Shown here: piece after piece, positions 1 to 6,019 of the stretch
Position numbering within the stretch: the stretch's first letter is position 1
How the letters are laid out: each line of letters begins with the position of its first letter
Assembly (NCBI GenBank): GCA_002779455.1
Contig: PEWM01000237.1
Location: 1 to 11,237, forward strand
Direction: 5' to 3'
Source of the DNA: Deltaproteobacteria bacterium CG07_land_8_20_14_0_80_60_11
GTDB lineage: Bacteria; Desulfobacterota; Desulfobaccia; Desulfobaccales; 0-14-0-80-60-11
DNA: 11,237 bases
The notes under the pieces: model-generated
Seen by the model: the letters and a program-made list of their open reading frames with translations, nothing else
Told to the model about the DNA's origin: nothing
Databases searched by the model: none
Made by a program: the position numbers and the translations under genes

Positions 1-373
1 GGGGCCTAACTACCCCGGCAAAGCCGCCCTGTCGCTGCCGGCCCTGTATGCGGCCATCCAGGCCTATCCCGAGGTCGACTGGATCCTGGCCCACTGGGGC
101 GGCGGTCTCCCCTTCTACGGCCTGATGAAAAAGGAAGGCCCCGAGGTCCTGCGCCGGGTCTACTTCGATACCGCCGCCTCCCCCTACCTCTACCGGCCCC
201 AGATCTACCGCCTGGCGGCGGAAATGGTCGGCCCGGAGAAAATCATCTTTGGGAGCGACTACCCCCTGCTCCCCGTCAGCCGTTACCTGAAAGAAATGGA
301 GGACGCGGGGCTGCCGGAAGACTGGCGGGAAATGATTATGGGGGGAAATTTGGCGAGGTTGTTGGGATTTTAG
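1..373 (+). CDS. Amidohydrolase-2 family metal-dependent hydrolase, 3' end only
   Basis: This is the C-terminal 123 codons of a gene that starts before the window; the reading frame begins at base 2. The fragment reads AHWGGGLPF, then YFDTAASPYLY, then IIFGSDYPLL, and ends GGNLARLLGF. That order is the signature of the amidohydrolase-2 family (PF04909; TIM-barrel hydrolases and decarboxylases). The His of AHWGG and the Asp of GSDYP are the family's usual metal or catalytic ligands, and the last motif matches the common GNxARLLG ending. The substrate cannot be told from this part; family members act on cyclic amides, lactones or aromatic carboxylates. The stop is followed directly by GC-rich palindromes (382-446) that could end transcription. 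The family assignment is secure and the function is open. Confidence 0.85.
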   Translation, partial: GPNYPGKAALSLPALYAAIQAYPEVDWILAHWGGGLPFYGLMKKEGPEVLRRVYFDTAASPYLYRPQIYRLAAEMVGPEKIIFGSDYPLLPVSRYLKEMEDAGLPEDWREMIMGGNLARLLGF

Positions 374-381
374 CTAGGTAG

Positions 382-446
382 GGCGGGCATTGCCCGCCAG
401 GGGTGGGCAGTGCGCACCCTTGCAAGCACAGGCGGGACGCCTGTGC
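382..446. repeat. GC-rich intergenic palindromes downstream of the hydrolase
   Basis: Short inverted repeats lie back to back. GGCGGGCA (382-389) pairs perfectly with TGCCCGCC (391-398). A second stretch ends in GTGCGCACCCT at 410-420, and the same 11 bases recur at 2450-2460. A third, GCACAGGCG (426-434), pairs perfectly with CGCCTGTGC (438-446) around a GGA loop; on the opposite strand it shares GGTGGCACAGGC with 9577-9588. They look like copies of several dispersed palindromic repeat families rather than coding sequence. There is no T-run after the stems, so use as an intrinsic terminator is uncertain. Confidence 0.7.
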
Positions 447-456
447 CACCGATCTA

Positions 457-543
457 CTCGTTCCCAAGTTGCACTTGGGAACGAAAATGGTTGCCAAGCT
501 AAGCTTGGCGGGAAAATGCGTTGCCAAGTGCAACTTGGGAACG
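457..543. repeat. Composite palindromic repeat block A (left border of islet)
   Basis: Three palindromes are spaced closely. The first is TCGTTCCCAAGT-TGC-ACTTGGGAACGA (458-484), with perfect 12-base arms. The second is GCCAAGCT-A-AGCTTGGC (493-509). The third is centred on CCAAGT-GCA-ACTTGG (524-538) and ends in GGGAACG (543). Positions 457-509 match the reverse complement of 2783-2835 at 51 of 53 bases by eye, so blocks A and B carry the same composite element in opposite orientation. No transposase is nearby. It resembles a non-autonomous, REP- or MITE-like dispersed repeat. Confidence 0.85.
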
Positions 544-587
544 AAGTGTATCGGAATGTTGGGCGGCATTGAGGAGTTTTAACCCCA

Positions 588-926
588 TTGGAACGTAAGC
601 TCCCGGATGATCCATTAGAATTCATACGAAGGTGCGTAAGACAGGGGAAAGTATTCTGGACCTATCACGTCAACATGCGTCTAAGAGGACGTTTTATTAA
701 TAGGCAGGCTATCCTCCGGTCTAGCGAAAGTTACGAAATTATAGACGAATATCCAAAGGACAAATATCTTCCCAGCTATCTGGTCTATGCTGAGTTTCAG
801 GGGGATATCTTCCATATTCTCTTTGCCGTGGACCTGGAAGGAGTTAATGTTCGGATTGTCACTGCCTATCGTCCTAACCCGGAAGAGTGGGAAGAGGGGT
901 TCAGAACCAGGAGGGACATCTCATGA
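588..926 (+). CDS. DUF4258 family protein, probable toxin of a toxin-antitoxin-like pair
   Basis: The protein has 112 residues. It carries the DUF4258 pattern: a basic N-terminal segment with TYHVNMRLRGR (His27), then EIIDEYPKDKYLPSYLV, a strand pair ending in FHILFAVD, and the closing VTAYRPNPEEWEE. DUF4258 proteins are small, basic, RelE/BrnT-like in size, and are frequently encoded next to a YgiT-type zinc-finger protein, as here. The start is a TTG at 588 with GAGGAG at 571-576; no ATG lies before the conserved part. The stop overlaps the next gene's start (ATGA, 923-926), indicating translational coupling. Toxin activity is inferred from context and has not been shown for this protein. 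The family call is good. Confidence 0.8.
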   Translation: MERKLPDDPLEFIRRCVRQGKVFWTYHVNMRLRGRFINRQAILRSSESYEIIDEYPKDKYLPSYLVYAEFQGDIFHILFAVDLEGVNVRIVTAYRPNPEEWEEGFRTRRDIS

Positions 927-1144
927 GATGCAGTCTATGTGGTTCGAAATTGACGCCTTTGATTACCGATTTGCCTTTCAAGGTGAGCGATACGAGCATT
1001 GTGATCTTGAAAGGCTTACCGGTGCTGCAATGCGATAACTGCCGGGAATACTTGCTGGACGATTTGGTGATGAATCGCGTGGAAGAGATCCTGCAAAGAG
1101 CCGATGCCGCCGTGGAATTGGAGATCATTCGCTACGCGGCATAA
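923..1144 (+). CDS. YgiT-type zinc-finger protein, probable antitoxin partner
   Basis: This 73-residue protein has two CxxC pairs (Cys3/Cys6 and Cys37/Cys40), in MRCSLCGSKL and LQCDNCREYLLDD. This is the zinc-binding half found at the N-terminus of MqsA/YgiT antitoxins. The C-terminal helix-turn-helix domain of MqsA is absent, so it is a zinc-finger-only form. I chose the ATG at 923 over an upstream in-frame ATG at 887 because AGGAGGGA (909-916) sits six bases before it and the conserved part starts immediately. It overlaps the DUF4258 gene by four bases. In this pairing the zinc-finger protein would be the antitoxin, encoded second, as in mqsRA. Without a DNA-binding domain, self-repression is not obvious. 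Confidence 0.8.
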   Translation: MRCSLCGSKLTPLITDLPFKVSDTSIVILKGLPVLQCDNCREYLLDDLVMNRVEEILQRADAAVELEIIRYAA

Positions 1145-1170
1145 GGAAAAGGGGGAGACATTTTTTTCTA

Positions 1171-1199
1171 CTCCTTCCCAAGTTGTACTTACGAACGAG
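1171..1199. repeat. Decayed copy of the CGTTCCCAAG palindrome
   Basis: The 29 bases match CTCGTTCCCAAG…CTTGGGAACGAG with three substitutions (positions 1174, 1191 and 1192), which break the pairing of the outer arms. It lies between the zinc-finger gene and the AlbA_2 gene. It belongs to the same repeat family as blocks A and B and marks the junction where base composition becomes AT-rich. Confidence 0.65.
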
Positions 1200-1236
1200 G
1201 GTTAATAATTGTTAATTAAATAAGGATACCTAGTTG

Positions 1237-2409
1237 ATGTCACTTGGATATCTAAACTTTGATGATATTGCAGAGGACAACCTTAAAGAGCTCATCGAAG
1301 TAGGGGTTCCTGAAGGGTTAGCCATTGAATACAAAAGGGATATTTATGGAAAATTAGATGAGAATAAGAAAGAAGCCTTAAAAGATATTTCATCGTTTGC
1401 CAATTCTTTTGGCGGACACCTTATTATAGGTATTGAGGAACGAAAAGGTATCCCGACCAAGATATCAGCTATAAAAGATATCGACCAAGATATTGAAATT
1501 CAACGATTAGTTAATTTAATACGCGACGCAATAGAGCCACGAATCACTGGAGTTAAAATTAGAGCTATCTCAATAGAAGCTGGTGGATTAGTAATTATAA
1601 TTCGAATTCCCAAAAGTTTGAATCCTCCTCATCGTGTCAACTATAAAAACGTAAATAAATTTTATGTACGCAATTCCAGTGGGGTTCATGAAACTAGCGT
1701 TGATGAATTGAGAATAATCTTTAATCGTTCATCAACTATACATGATCGTATAAGAGCGTTTCGGAGAGAACGCTTAGCAGTATTATCAGCCGATGAAGGT
1801 CCGATTAGAATAGAACATGAAGGAAGATTAATTCTGCACATAGTTCCTTTCTCGGCTTTCGGTTATGGACAAACACTTGATGTAAACCTTATATTCACCA
1901 ATCATCAATCCTTTCGACCCATAGCTTCCATGGCGATGACTCCGCGGTTTAATTTTGATGGGTTTATAAATTTCAGAGGTGGGGAGAAGTGTTACGGCTA
2001 TACTCAAATTTTTAGAACAGGAATTATAGAAGCTACAAAAGCTTCGCTTGTTAGTGACAGAAGAGGGTATAAATCTATTTCTGGCTTAAAATTAGGAAAT
2101 AATATTTTTGAAGTTTTACCTGGATATTTAGATGGGCTTAAAAAATTTGATGTTCCCCCTCCAATTGTAGTTATGCTTTCTTTGCAAGAAGTTTATGGTA
2201 CATATTTACATGTTGGAAGGCAATCCTACGATGAAGACTCTTATATTCTTAATGGTTCTGAATTATTATTACCTGAGATTACTTTAGAAGATTATGGCTC
2301 AGATCAGGACTATCAAAAAGCAATGAGACCAGCATTTGATGCTCTTTGGAATGCAGCAGGTTATGCTTTTTCAGGTTATTTTAATGAAAATGATATATGG
2401 GTTGGCTAA
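1237..2409 (+). CDS. AlbA_2 (Schlafen-type) domain protein, probable nucleic-acid or nucleotide-binding protein
   Basis: The protein has 390 residues from ATG 1237; a TTG at 1234 is an alternative, with AAGGA at 1222-1226 serving either. Residues about 20-165 form an AlbA_2 domain (PF04326): EYKRD near residue 32, then SSFANSFGGHLIIGIEE (about 53-69), PPHRVNYKNVNKFYVR, and the closing SVDELRIIF. Residues about 190-390 are a separate region I do not recognise. AlbA_2 domains occur in Schlafen-like nucleases, predicted transcription regulators and many defence-island proteins; this one has no ATPase or winged-helix motif that I can see. The gene is strikingly AT-rich with A/T-ending codons, unlike its GC-rich neighbours, and lies between palindromic repeats, which suggests horizontal acquisition. 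The domain is secure; the role is unknown. Confidence 0.8.
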   Translation: MSLGYLNFDDIAEDNLKELIEVGVPEGLAIEYKRDIYGKLDENKKEALKDISSFANSFGGHLIIGIEERKGIPTKISAIKDIDQDIEIQRLVNLIRDAIEPRITGVKIRAISIEAGGLVIIIRIPKSLNPPHRVNYKNVNKFYVRNSSGVHETSVDELRIIFNRSSTIHDRIRAFRRERLAVLSADEGPIRIEHEGRLILHIVPFSAFGYGQTLDVNLIFTNHQSFRPIASMAMTPRFNFDGFINFRGGEKCYGYTQIFRTGIIEATKASLVSDRRGYKSISGLKLGNNIFEVLPGYLDGLKKFDVPPPIVVMLSLQEVYGTYLHVGRQSYDEDSYILNGSELLLPEITLEDYGSDQDYQKAMRPAFDALWNAAGYAFSGYFNENDIWVG

Positions 2410-2443
2410 TCAAGATAGTTCATAAATATAGCTAAGATTAACG

Positions 2444-2463
2444 TGTAGGGTGCGCACCCTACA
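2444..2463. repeat. 20-bp perfect palindrome before the antitoxin-like gene
   Basis: TGTAGGGTGCGCACCCTACA is a perfect palindrome lying 35 bases after the AlbA_2 stop and 24 bases before the ATG at 2488. Its GTGCGCACCCT core is repeated at 410-420. It could be another dispersed repeat, a weak terminator for the AlbA_2 gene (the following bases are only TTAACTAAC), or an operator for the gene downstream. The repeat explanation is favoured because of the second copy. Confidence 0.6.
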
Positions 2464-2487
2464 TTAACTAACAAAAGTGAGGCGGCC

Positions 2488-2724
2488 ATGCAATTTATCG
2501 AAGCCCAGGTTCTTGATGATCAACATTTAAAGTTATCCCAACGTCTGGCCATACCACCCGGCTCCAAGGTTTTTATAACCATTACGCCTCCGGAAGAGCT
2601 GGCCGCGGAGCACGAAGCACAGGCCGCGCTGTCTGCCCAGGGACTTGCCGGGGCTTATGGGGGTCAGGAACCGGAATATTCTCCGGCTTCAATACAAAAG
2701 CCGAACCCGGAATTTCAACAGTGA
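2488..2724 (+). CDS. Small antitoxin-like protein, partner of a truncated MazF/PemK-like gene
   Basis: The protein has 78 residues. The N-terminus, MQFIEAQVLDDQHLKLSQRL followed by IPPGSKVFITI, resembles the short beta-strand start of AbrB/DUF104-type antitoxins. The tail, GAYGGQEPEYSPASIQKPNP, resembles the flexible toxin-wrapping tails of antitoxins encoded before MazF/PemK toxins. These resemblances are from memory, not from a search. GTGAGG (2477-2482) precedes the ATG by five bases. The stop overlaps a GTG start (GTGA, 2721-2724), the usual antitoxin-toxin junction, but the downstream toxin is cut off after about nine codons. It may be a solitary antitoxin now. Composition is closer to the host than the AlbA_2 gene. 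Confidence 0.6.
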   Translation: MQFIEAQVLDDQHLKLSQRLAIPPGSKVFITITPPEELAAEHEAQAALSAQGLAGAYGGQEPEYSPASIQKPNPEFQQ

Positions 2725-2879
2725 CCGAAGGCGATATCATCTTTTTCTCGTTCCCAAGCTGGGCTTGGGAACGCCTTTACTGGCCAAGCTCAGCTTGGCA
2801 ACCATTTTCGTTCCCAAGTACAACTTGGGAACGAGCGGAGAGTGGGACTTGGGAACGAGTGGAATTAACTGAAAGCTGA
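2721..2879 (+). pseudogene. Remnant of a MazF/PemK-type toxin gene overrun by repeats
   Basis: From GTG 2721, overlapping the antitoxin-like stop, the frame reads (M)TEGDIIFF. This is the characteristic start of MazF/PemK toxins (typically xxxGDIVLxxF followed by a KxRPALVL segment). After codon nine it passes straight into the palindromic repeat at 2748 and then encodes repeat-derived sequence (SFPSWAWERLYWPSSAW…), stopping at 2879. The usual toxin is about 110 residues; here only the first strand remains and the RPALVL segment is missing. The simplest reading is loss of the toxin body by insertion of, or recombination at, the repeat. An alternative is that a 52-residue chimeric peptide is still made. 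Confidence 0.5.
2748..2859. repeat. Composite palindromic repeat block B (right border of islet)
   Basis: The block contains CGTTCCCAAGC-TGG-GCTTGGGAACG (2749-2773, perfect 11-base arms), GCCAAGCT-C-AGCTTGGC (2783-2799), TCGTTCCCAAGT-ACA-ACTTGGGAACGA (2808-2834, perfect 12-base arms), and a half copy ACTTGGGAACGAG (2847-2859). Positions 2783-2835 are the reverse complement of block A (457-509) with two mismatches. The block begins inside the toxin remnant and ends about 75 bases before nadB. Confidence 0.85.
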
Positions 2880-2896
2880 CCGCTGACCGCTATAAA
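2869..2896 (+). promoter_or_regulatory. Candidate sigma-70 promoter for nadB
   Basis: CTGAAA (2869-2874) and TATAAA (2891-2896) are separated by 16 bases and lie about 40 bases before the nadB start. The -10 box fits well and the -35 box moderately. A second TATAAA at 2916-2921 is too close to the ribosome binding site to be useful. A tandem GCTGACC repeat lies in the spacer. This is prediction by eye only. Confidence 0.35.
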
Positions 2897-2934
2897 TCAA
2901 TAAGCTGGCTGTTAGTATAAAGGAACCTACTAAC

Positions 2935-4554
2935 TTGGAACACACCTCAGATATTCTGGTAATCGGCTCAGGGCTGGCGGGATTGGGTTATGCCCTGAAG
3001 GTGGCGGAGTTTGGCCGGGTTAATCTGGTGACCAAAAAGGGGCTGACGGAAACCTCCACCAGTAAGGCCCAGGGGGGCATCGCCGCGGTCCTGGGGCCGG
3101 ATGACCGCTTTGAATATCACATTAAGGACACCCTCACCACGGGAGAAGGCCTGTCCCACCCGGACATCGTCGAACTGGTGGTCCGCCAGGGTCCGGCGCG
3201 CATCCGGGAGTTGATCGACATGGGGGCCCATTTCGATCTCGGCAAGGACAACGGCTATGACCTGGGCCGGGAAGGCGGCCATTCCCACCGCCGGGTGATT
3301 CACGCCCAGGACATGACCGGCACCGAAGTGGAGCGCATCCTGGCGGAGAAGGTTCTGGCCCACCCCAACATCCGGGTGTTCGAAAACCACATGGGGGTGG
3401 ACCTCATCACCCGCCAGCGCCTGGTGCGCCGGGGGGCGGTGGTGGCCGATGCCGAGGAGTCTTGTCTGGGGGCCTATGTCCTGAACACCCTGACCGGGGA
3501 AGTGGACACCTTTGCGGCCGCCATCACCCTCCTGGCCACCGGGGGAGTGGGCAAGGTCTATCTCTACACCAGCAACCCGGACATCGCCACGGGGGACGGC
3601 ATCGCCATGGCCTACCGGGTGGGGGCCGGGATCGGCAACATGGAATTTGTCCAGTTCCACCCCACCTGCCTCTATCACGTGGCGGCCAAGAATTTTCTCA
3701 TCTCCGAGGCGCTCCGGGGGGAGGGGGCCATCCTCATCGATGGCGCCGGCCGGGCGTTCATGGAGAAATACCACCCCTTGAAAGACCTGGCCCCCCGGGA
3801 CACGGTGGCCCGGGCCATCGACCTGGAGATGAAAAAAAGCGGCGCCGACTGCGTCTACCTGGACATCAGCCACAAGCCGGCGGATTTCGTCAAGGGCCGC
3901 TTCCCCAACATCTATCAGGAGTGCCTGAAGTACGGCATTGATATGGCCCAAGAGCCTATCCCGGTGGTACCCGCGGCTCACTACATGTGCGGCGGGGTGG
4001 TGACGGACGTTTGGGGCCGGACCAACATCTCCAACCTCTTCGCGGTGGGGGAAGTGTCCATGACCGGCCTGCACGGCGCCAACCGCCTGGCCAGCAACTC
4101 CCTGTTGGAGGCCCTGGTCTTTTCGCACCAGGCGGCGCAGGCGGCCAAAGAGACGCTGGCCGATCTTCTGGCCAGGCCCGGTTCGCCGGTGCCGGAGTGG
4201 AACCCCTTCGGCGCCACCGACAGCGAAGAGGCCGTGGTGGTGTCCCACAACTGGGACGAAATCCGCCGCTTTATGTGGAACTACGTAGGCATCGTCCGCA
4301 CCGACCGGCGGCTGCTCCGGGCCCAGCACCGGATCGACTTGATCCAGCAGGAAATCCAGGAGTATTACTGGAACTTCATCATCACCAGCGATCTCCTGGA
4401 GTTGCGCAATATCGCCACGGTGGCCGACCTCATCATCCGCATGGCCCTGAGGCGCAAGGAAAGCCGGGGGCTGCACTATAACCTGGACTACCCCCGGGTG
4501 GACGATGAAAACTTTCACCAGGATACCGTGATTTCTTCGGAGGGCTGGCACTGA
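2935..4554 (+). CDS. nadB: L-aspartate oxidase
   Basis: The enzyme oxidises L-aspartate to iminoaspartate with FAD, using fumarate or oxygen as acceptor. NadA then makes quinolinate, the NAD precursor. The protein has 539 residues, the usual length. Visible motifs are the FAD-binding GSGLAGLGYALK at the N-terminus, TSTSKAQGGIAA, HSHRRVIHAQDMTG, FVQFHPTCLY (His242), APRDTVARAI (Arg288), AAHYMCGG (His349) and LHGANRLASNSLLEALV. His242, Arg288 and His349 line up closely in position with the catalytic residues of E. coli NadB (244, 290, 351). The succinate dehydrogenase flavoprotein family is the relative to exclude; the length and TSTSKAQGG favour NadB. The start is TTG, with AAAGGA at 2919-2924 ten bases upstream. 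The stop shares one base with the next gene's ATG, so the two are co-translated. nadA and nadC are not in the window. Confidence 0.95.
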   Translation: MEHTSDILVIGSGLAGLGYALKVAEFGRVNLVTKKGLTETSTSKAQGGIAAVLGPDDRFEYHIKDTLTTGEGLSHPDIVELVVRQGPARIRELIDMGAHFDLGKDNGYDLGREGGHSHRRVIHAQDMTGTEVERILAEKVLAHPNIRVFENHMGVDLITRQRLVRRGAVVADAEESCLGAYVLNTLTGEVDTFAAAITLLATGGVGKVYLYTSNPDIATGDGIAMAYRVGAGIGNMEFVQFHPTCLYHVAAKNFLISEALRGEGAILIDGAGRAFMEKYHPLKDLAPRDTVARAIDLEMKKSGADCVYLDISHKPADFVKGRFPNIYQECLKYGIDMAQEPIPVVPAAHYMCGGVVTDVWGRTNISNLFAVGEVSMTGLHGANRLASNSLLEALVFSHQAAQAAKETLADLLARPGSPVPEWNPFGATDSEEAVVVSHNWDEIRRFMWNYVGIVRTDRRLLRAQHRIDLIQQEIQEYYWNFIITSDLLELRNIATVADLIIRMALRRKESRGLHYNLDYPRVDDENFHQDTVISSEGWH

Positions 4555-5984
4555 TGGCCGGAGAAAAGATCCTCCTGGCGGATGATGATCCCCAGTTGCG
4601 GGAAACCCTCCGGGAGTTTCTGGCCGAGCAGGGGTACGCGGTGATGGCGGCGGCGGACGGCTATGAGGCCATGGCCGCGCTGCAAGCACAGGAATTCGCC
4701 CTGGCCCTCCTGGACCTGATGCTCCCCGGTTACTCCGGTCTGGATCTCCTCTCCCACCTCAAGGCTCACACCCCGGATACGGAAGTTATCCTGTTCACCG
4801 GTCATGCCGGCCTGGAGAGCGCGGTTCAGGCCTTGCGCCTGGGGGCCTACGACTACCTGGTGAAAGCGGACCTGCGCCTGGCCGACCTCCAGACCCTGGT
4901 GGCCCGGGCCTTGGAACGCCGTCACTTAGCCCTGGAAAACCGGGAACTGGTGGAAAATATCTCGAAAGCCCAGCAAGAGCTGGTCAACCGAAGGTCCCGG
5001 GAGCTGACCCAGGTGAGGCAAATTGCCGAAACCCTGGCCGGACCCCTTACCTGGGACCAGCTCGTCCGGGGGCTGGTCAATCTCATCTGGGACAGCCTCC
5101 CCCTGGAACTGTTGGGCCTGCACCTCCAGGGTTCAGAAGAGGAGTTGCCCCTGGCGGCCCATCGGCGCCGGCCGGACGTCCCGGATGCCACGTATCAAAC
5201 CTTTCAGGATTTGCTGCTCGGGCAAGTGGCGCCTCAGCCCGAAACCCCTGCCGCCGGGACGCCGCTCCCCGCCATGCTGTGGGAGAGACTCAAGGTAGGT
5301 AAGGTTATTCTGGCGGCGGGGGCCGGGCGCCACGAGCCTCTCACCCCGGAGGAAGCCGAACTCTTCCGGATCTTCATTCTCCAGGGGGAGGCCGGCATCA
5401 AGAATCTGGTGCTCTTCGACCAGGTGAAGAGCATGGCTATCCGGGATGCGTTGACCGGCCTGTATAATTATGGGTATTTTAAGGAAGCGCTCCACTATGA
5501 GGTGGAGAAGAGCCGCCGCTATAAGACCCCGCTATCGCTGCTTTTTCTGGACATCGATGATTTCAAGCGGGTCAATGACACCCTGGGCCACTTGAAGGGT
5601 GATAAAATCATGCGGCAAGTGGCGGCTATCCTGAAGAAGGGGATCCGGCAGGCCGACTTGCTCTGCCGCTACGGCGGTGACGAATTTGTCATGCTCCTGA
5701 GCCAGACGCCCCCGGAGCAGGCCGCGATATTGGCCGAGAGGCTGCGCCGACGCATCGCCCAGTCTTCCATGAACCTGCTGGAACAAGCCTTCAAGGTTAC
5801 AGTCAGTATCGGCGTGGCGGGGCTAAGGCCGGAGATGAGTACGGAGGACCTGGTAAAAGAAGCGGATGACGCCCATTACCGGGCCAAGCAAGCCGGAAAA
5901 AATCGGGTTGCTGGTCAGGAACCTTTCCCTCTGCCGGAGAAGACCGCCAACTCCGCCCGGGGACCCCAACCCCGCCTCCGGTAA
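4554..5984 (+). CDS. Receiver-GGDEF response regulator (diguanylate cyclase)
   Basis: The protein has 476 residues. Residues 1-120 are a response-regulator receiver with acidic ADDD (9-12), phospho-acceptor Asp54 in LLDLMLPG, Thr82 and Lys104. Residues about 125-160 are probably a coiled coil. Residues about 160-290 look like a divergent GAF-type sensor region. The C-terminal GGDEF domain (about 295-455) starts DALTGLYN and has an intact GGDEF (374-378), so it should make cyclic di-GMP from two GTP. RQAD (365-368) is the canonical inhibitory I-site RxxD. The ATG at 4554 overlaps the nadB stop by one base, with GGAGGG at 4539-4544. No EAL or HD-GYP domain and no partner kinase are in the window. 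A proline-rich tail follows residue 455. The signal sensed is unknown; co-transcription with nadB is clear. Confidence 0.92.
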   Translation: MAGEKILLADDDPQLRETLREFLAEQGYAVMAAADGYEAMAALQAQEFALALLDLMLPGYSGLDLLSHLKAHTPDTEVILFTGHAGLESAVQALRLGAYDYLVKADLRLADLQTLVARALERRHLALENRELVENISKAQQELVNRRSRELTQVRQIAETLAGPLTWDQLVRGLVNLIWDSLPLELLGLHLQGSEEELPLAAHRRRPDVPDATYQTFQDLLLGQVAPQPETPAAGTPLPAMLWERLKVGKVILAAGAGRHEPLTPEEAELFRIFILQGEAGIKNLVLFDQVKSMAIRDALTGLYNYGYFKEALHYEVEKSRRYKTPLSLLFLDIDDFKRVNDTLGHLKGDKIMRQVAAILKKGIRQADLLCRYGGDEFVMLLSQTPPEQAAILAERLRRRIAQSSMNLLEQAFKVTVSIGVAGLRPEMSTEDLVKEADDAHYRAKQAGKNRVAGQEPFPLPEKTANSARGPQPRLR

Positions 5985-6019
5985 AAGCCGCATTTTCCCC
6001 GGCCGGTATCGGGCCGGTC

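Noticed and set aside
457..543. CRISPR-like array of short repeats
   Set aside because: Units are palindromic, of differing length and sequence, with spacers of about 8-15 bases and no cas genes. This is a dispersed repeat block.
336..625. Small open frames on both strands across the left repeat block
   Set aside because: They are made of palindrome sequence, have no ribosome site or family resemblance, and overlap each other.
2645..2872. 75-codon plus-strand frame overlapping the antitoxin-like gene and block B
   Set aside because: It lies out of frame with the supported gene and continues into repeats; there is no ribosome site and no motif.
2968..4689. Minus-strand open frame of 573 codons opposite nadB
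   Set aside because: It is a GC-rich shadow: low-complexity His/Gly/Pro-rich translation, no family motif, and it lies opposite a perfect NadB.
5999..6017. CCGGCC…GGCCGG hairpin between the converging regulator and CBS genes
   Set aside because: The stem is only six pairs and no T-run follows on either strand, so I do not call it a terminator.
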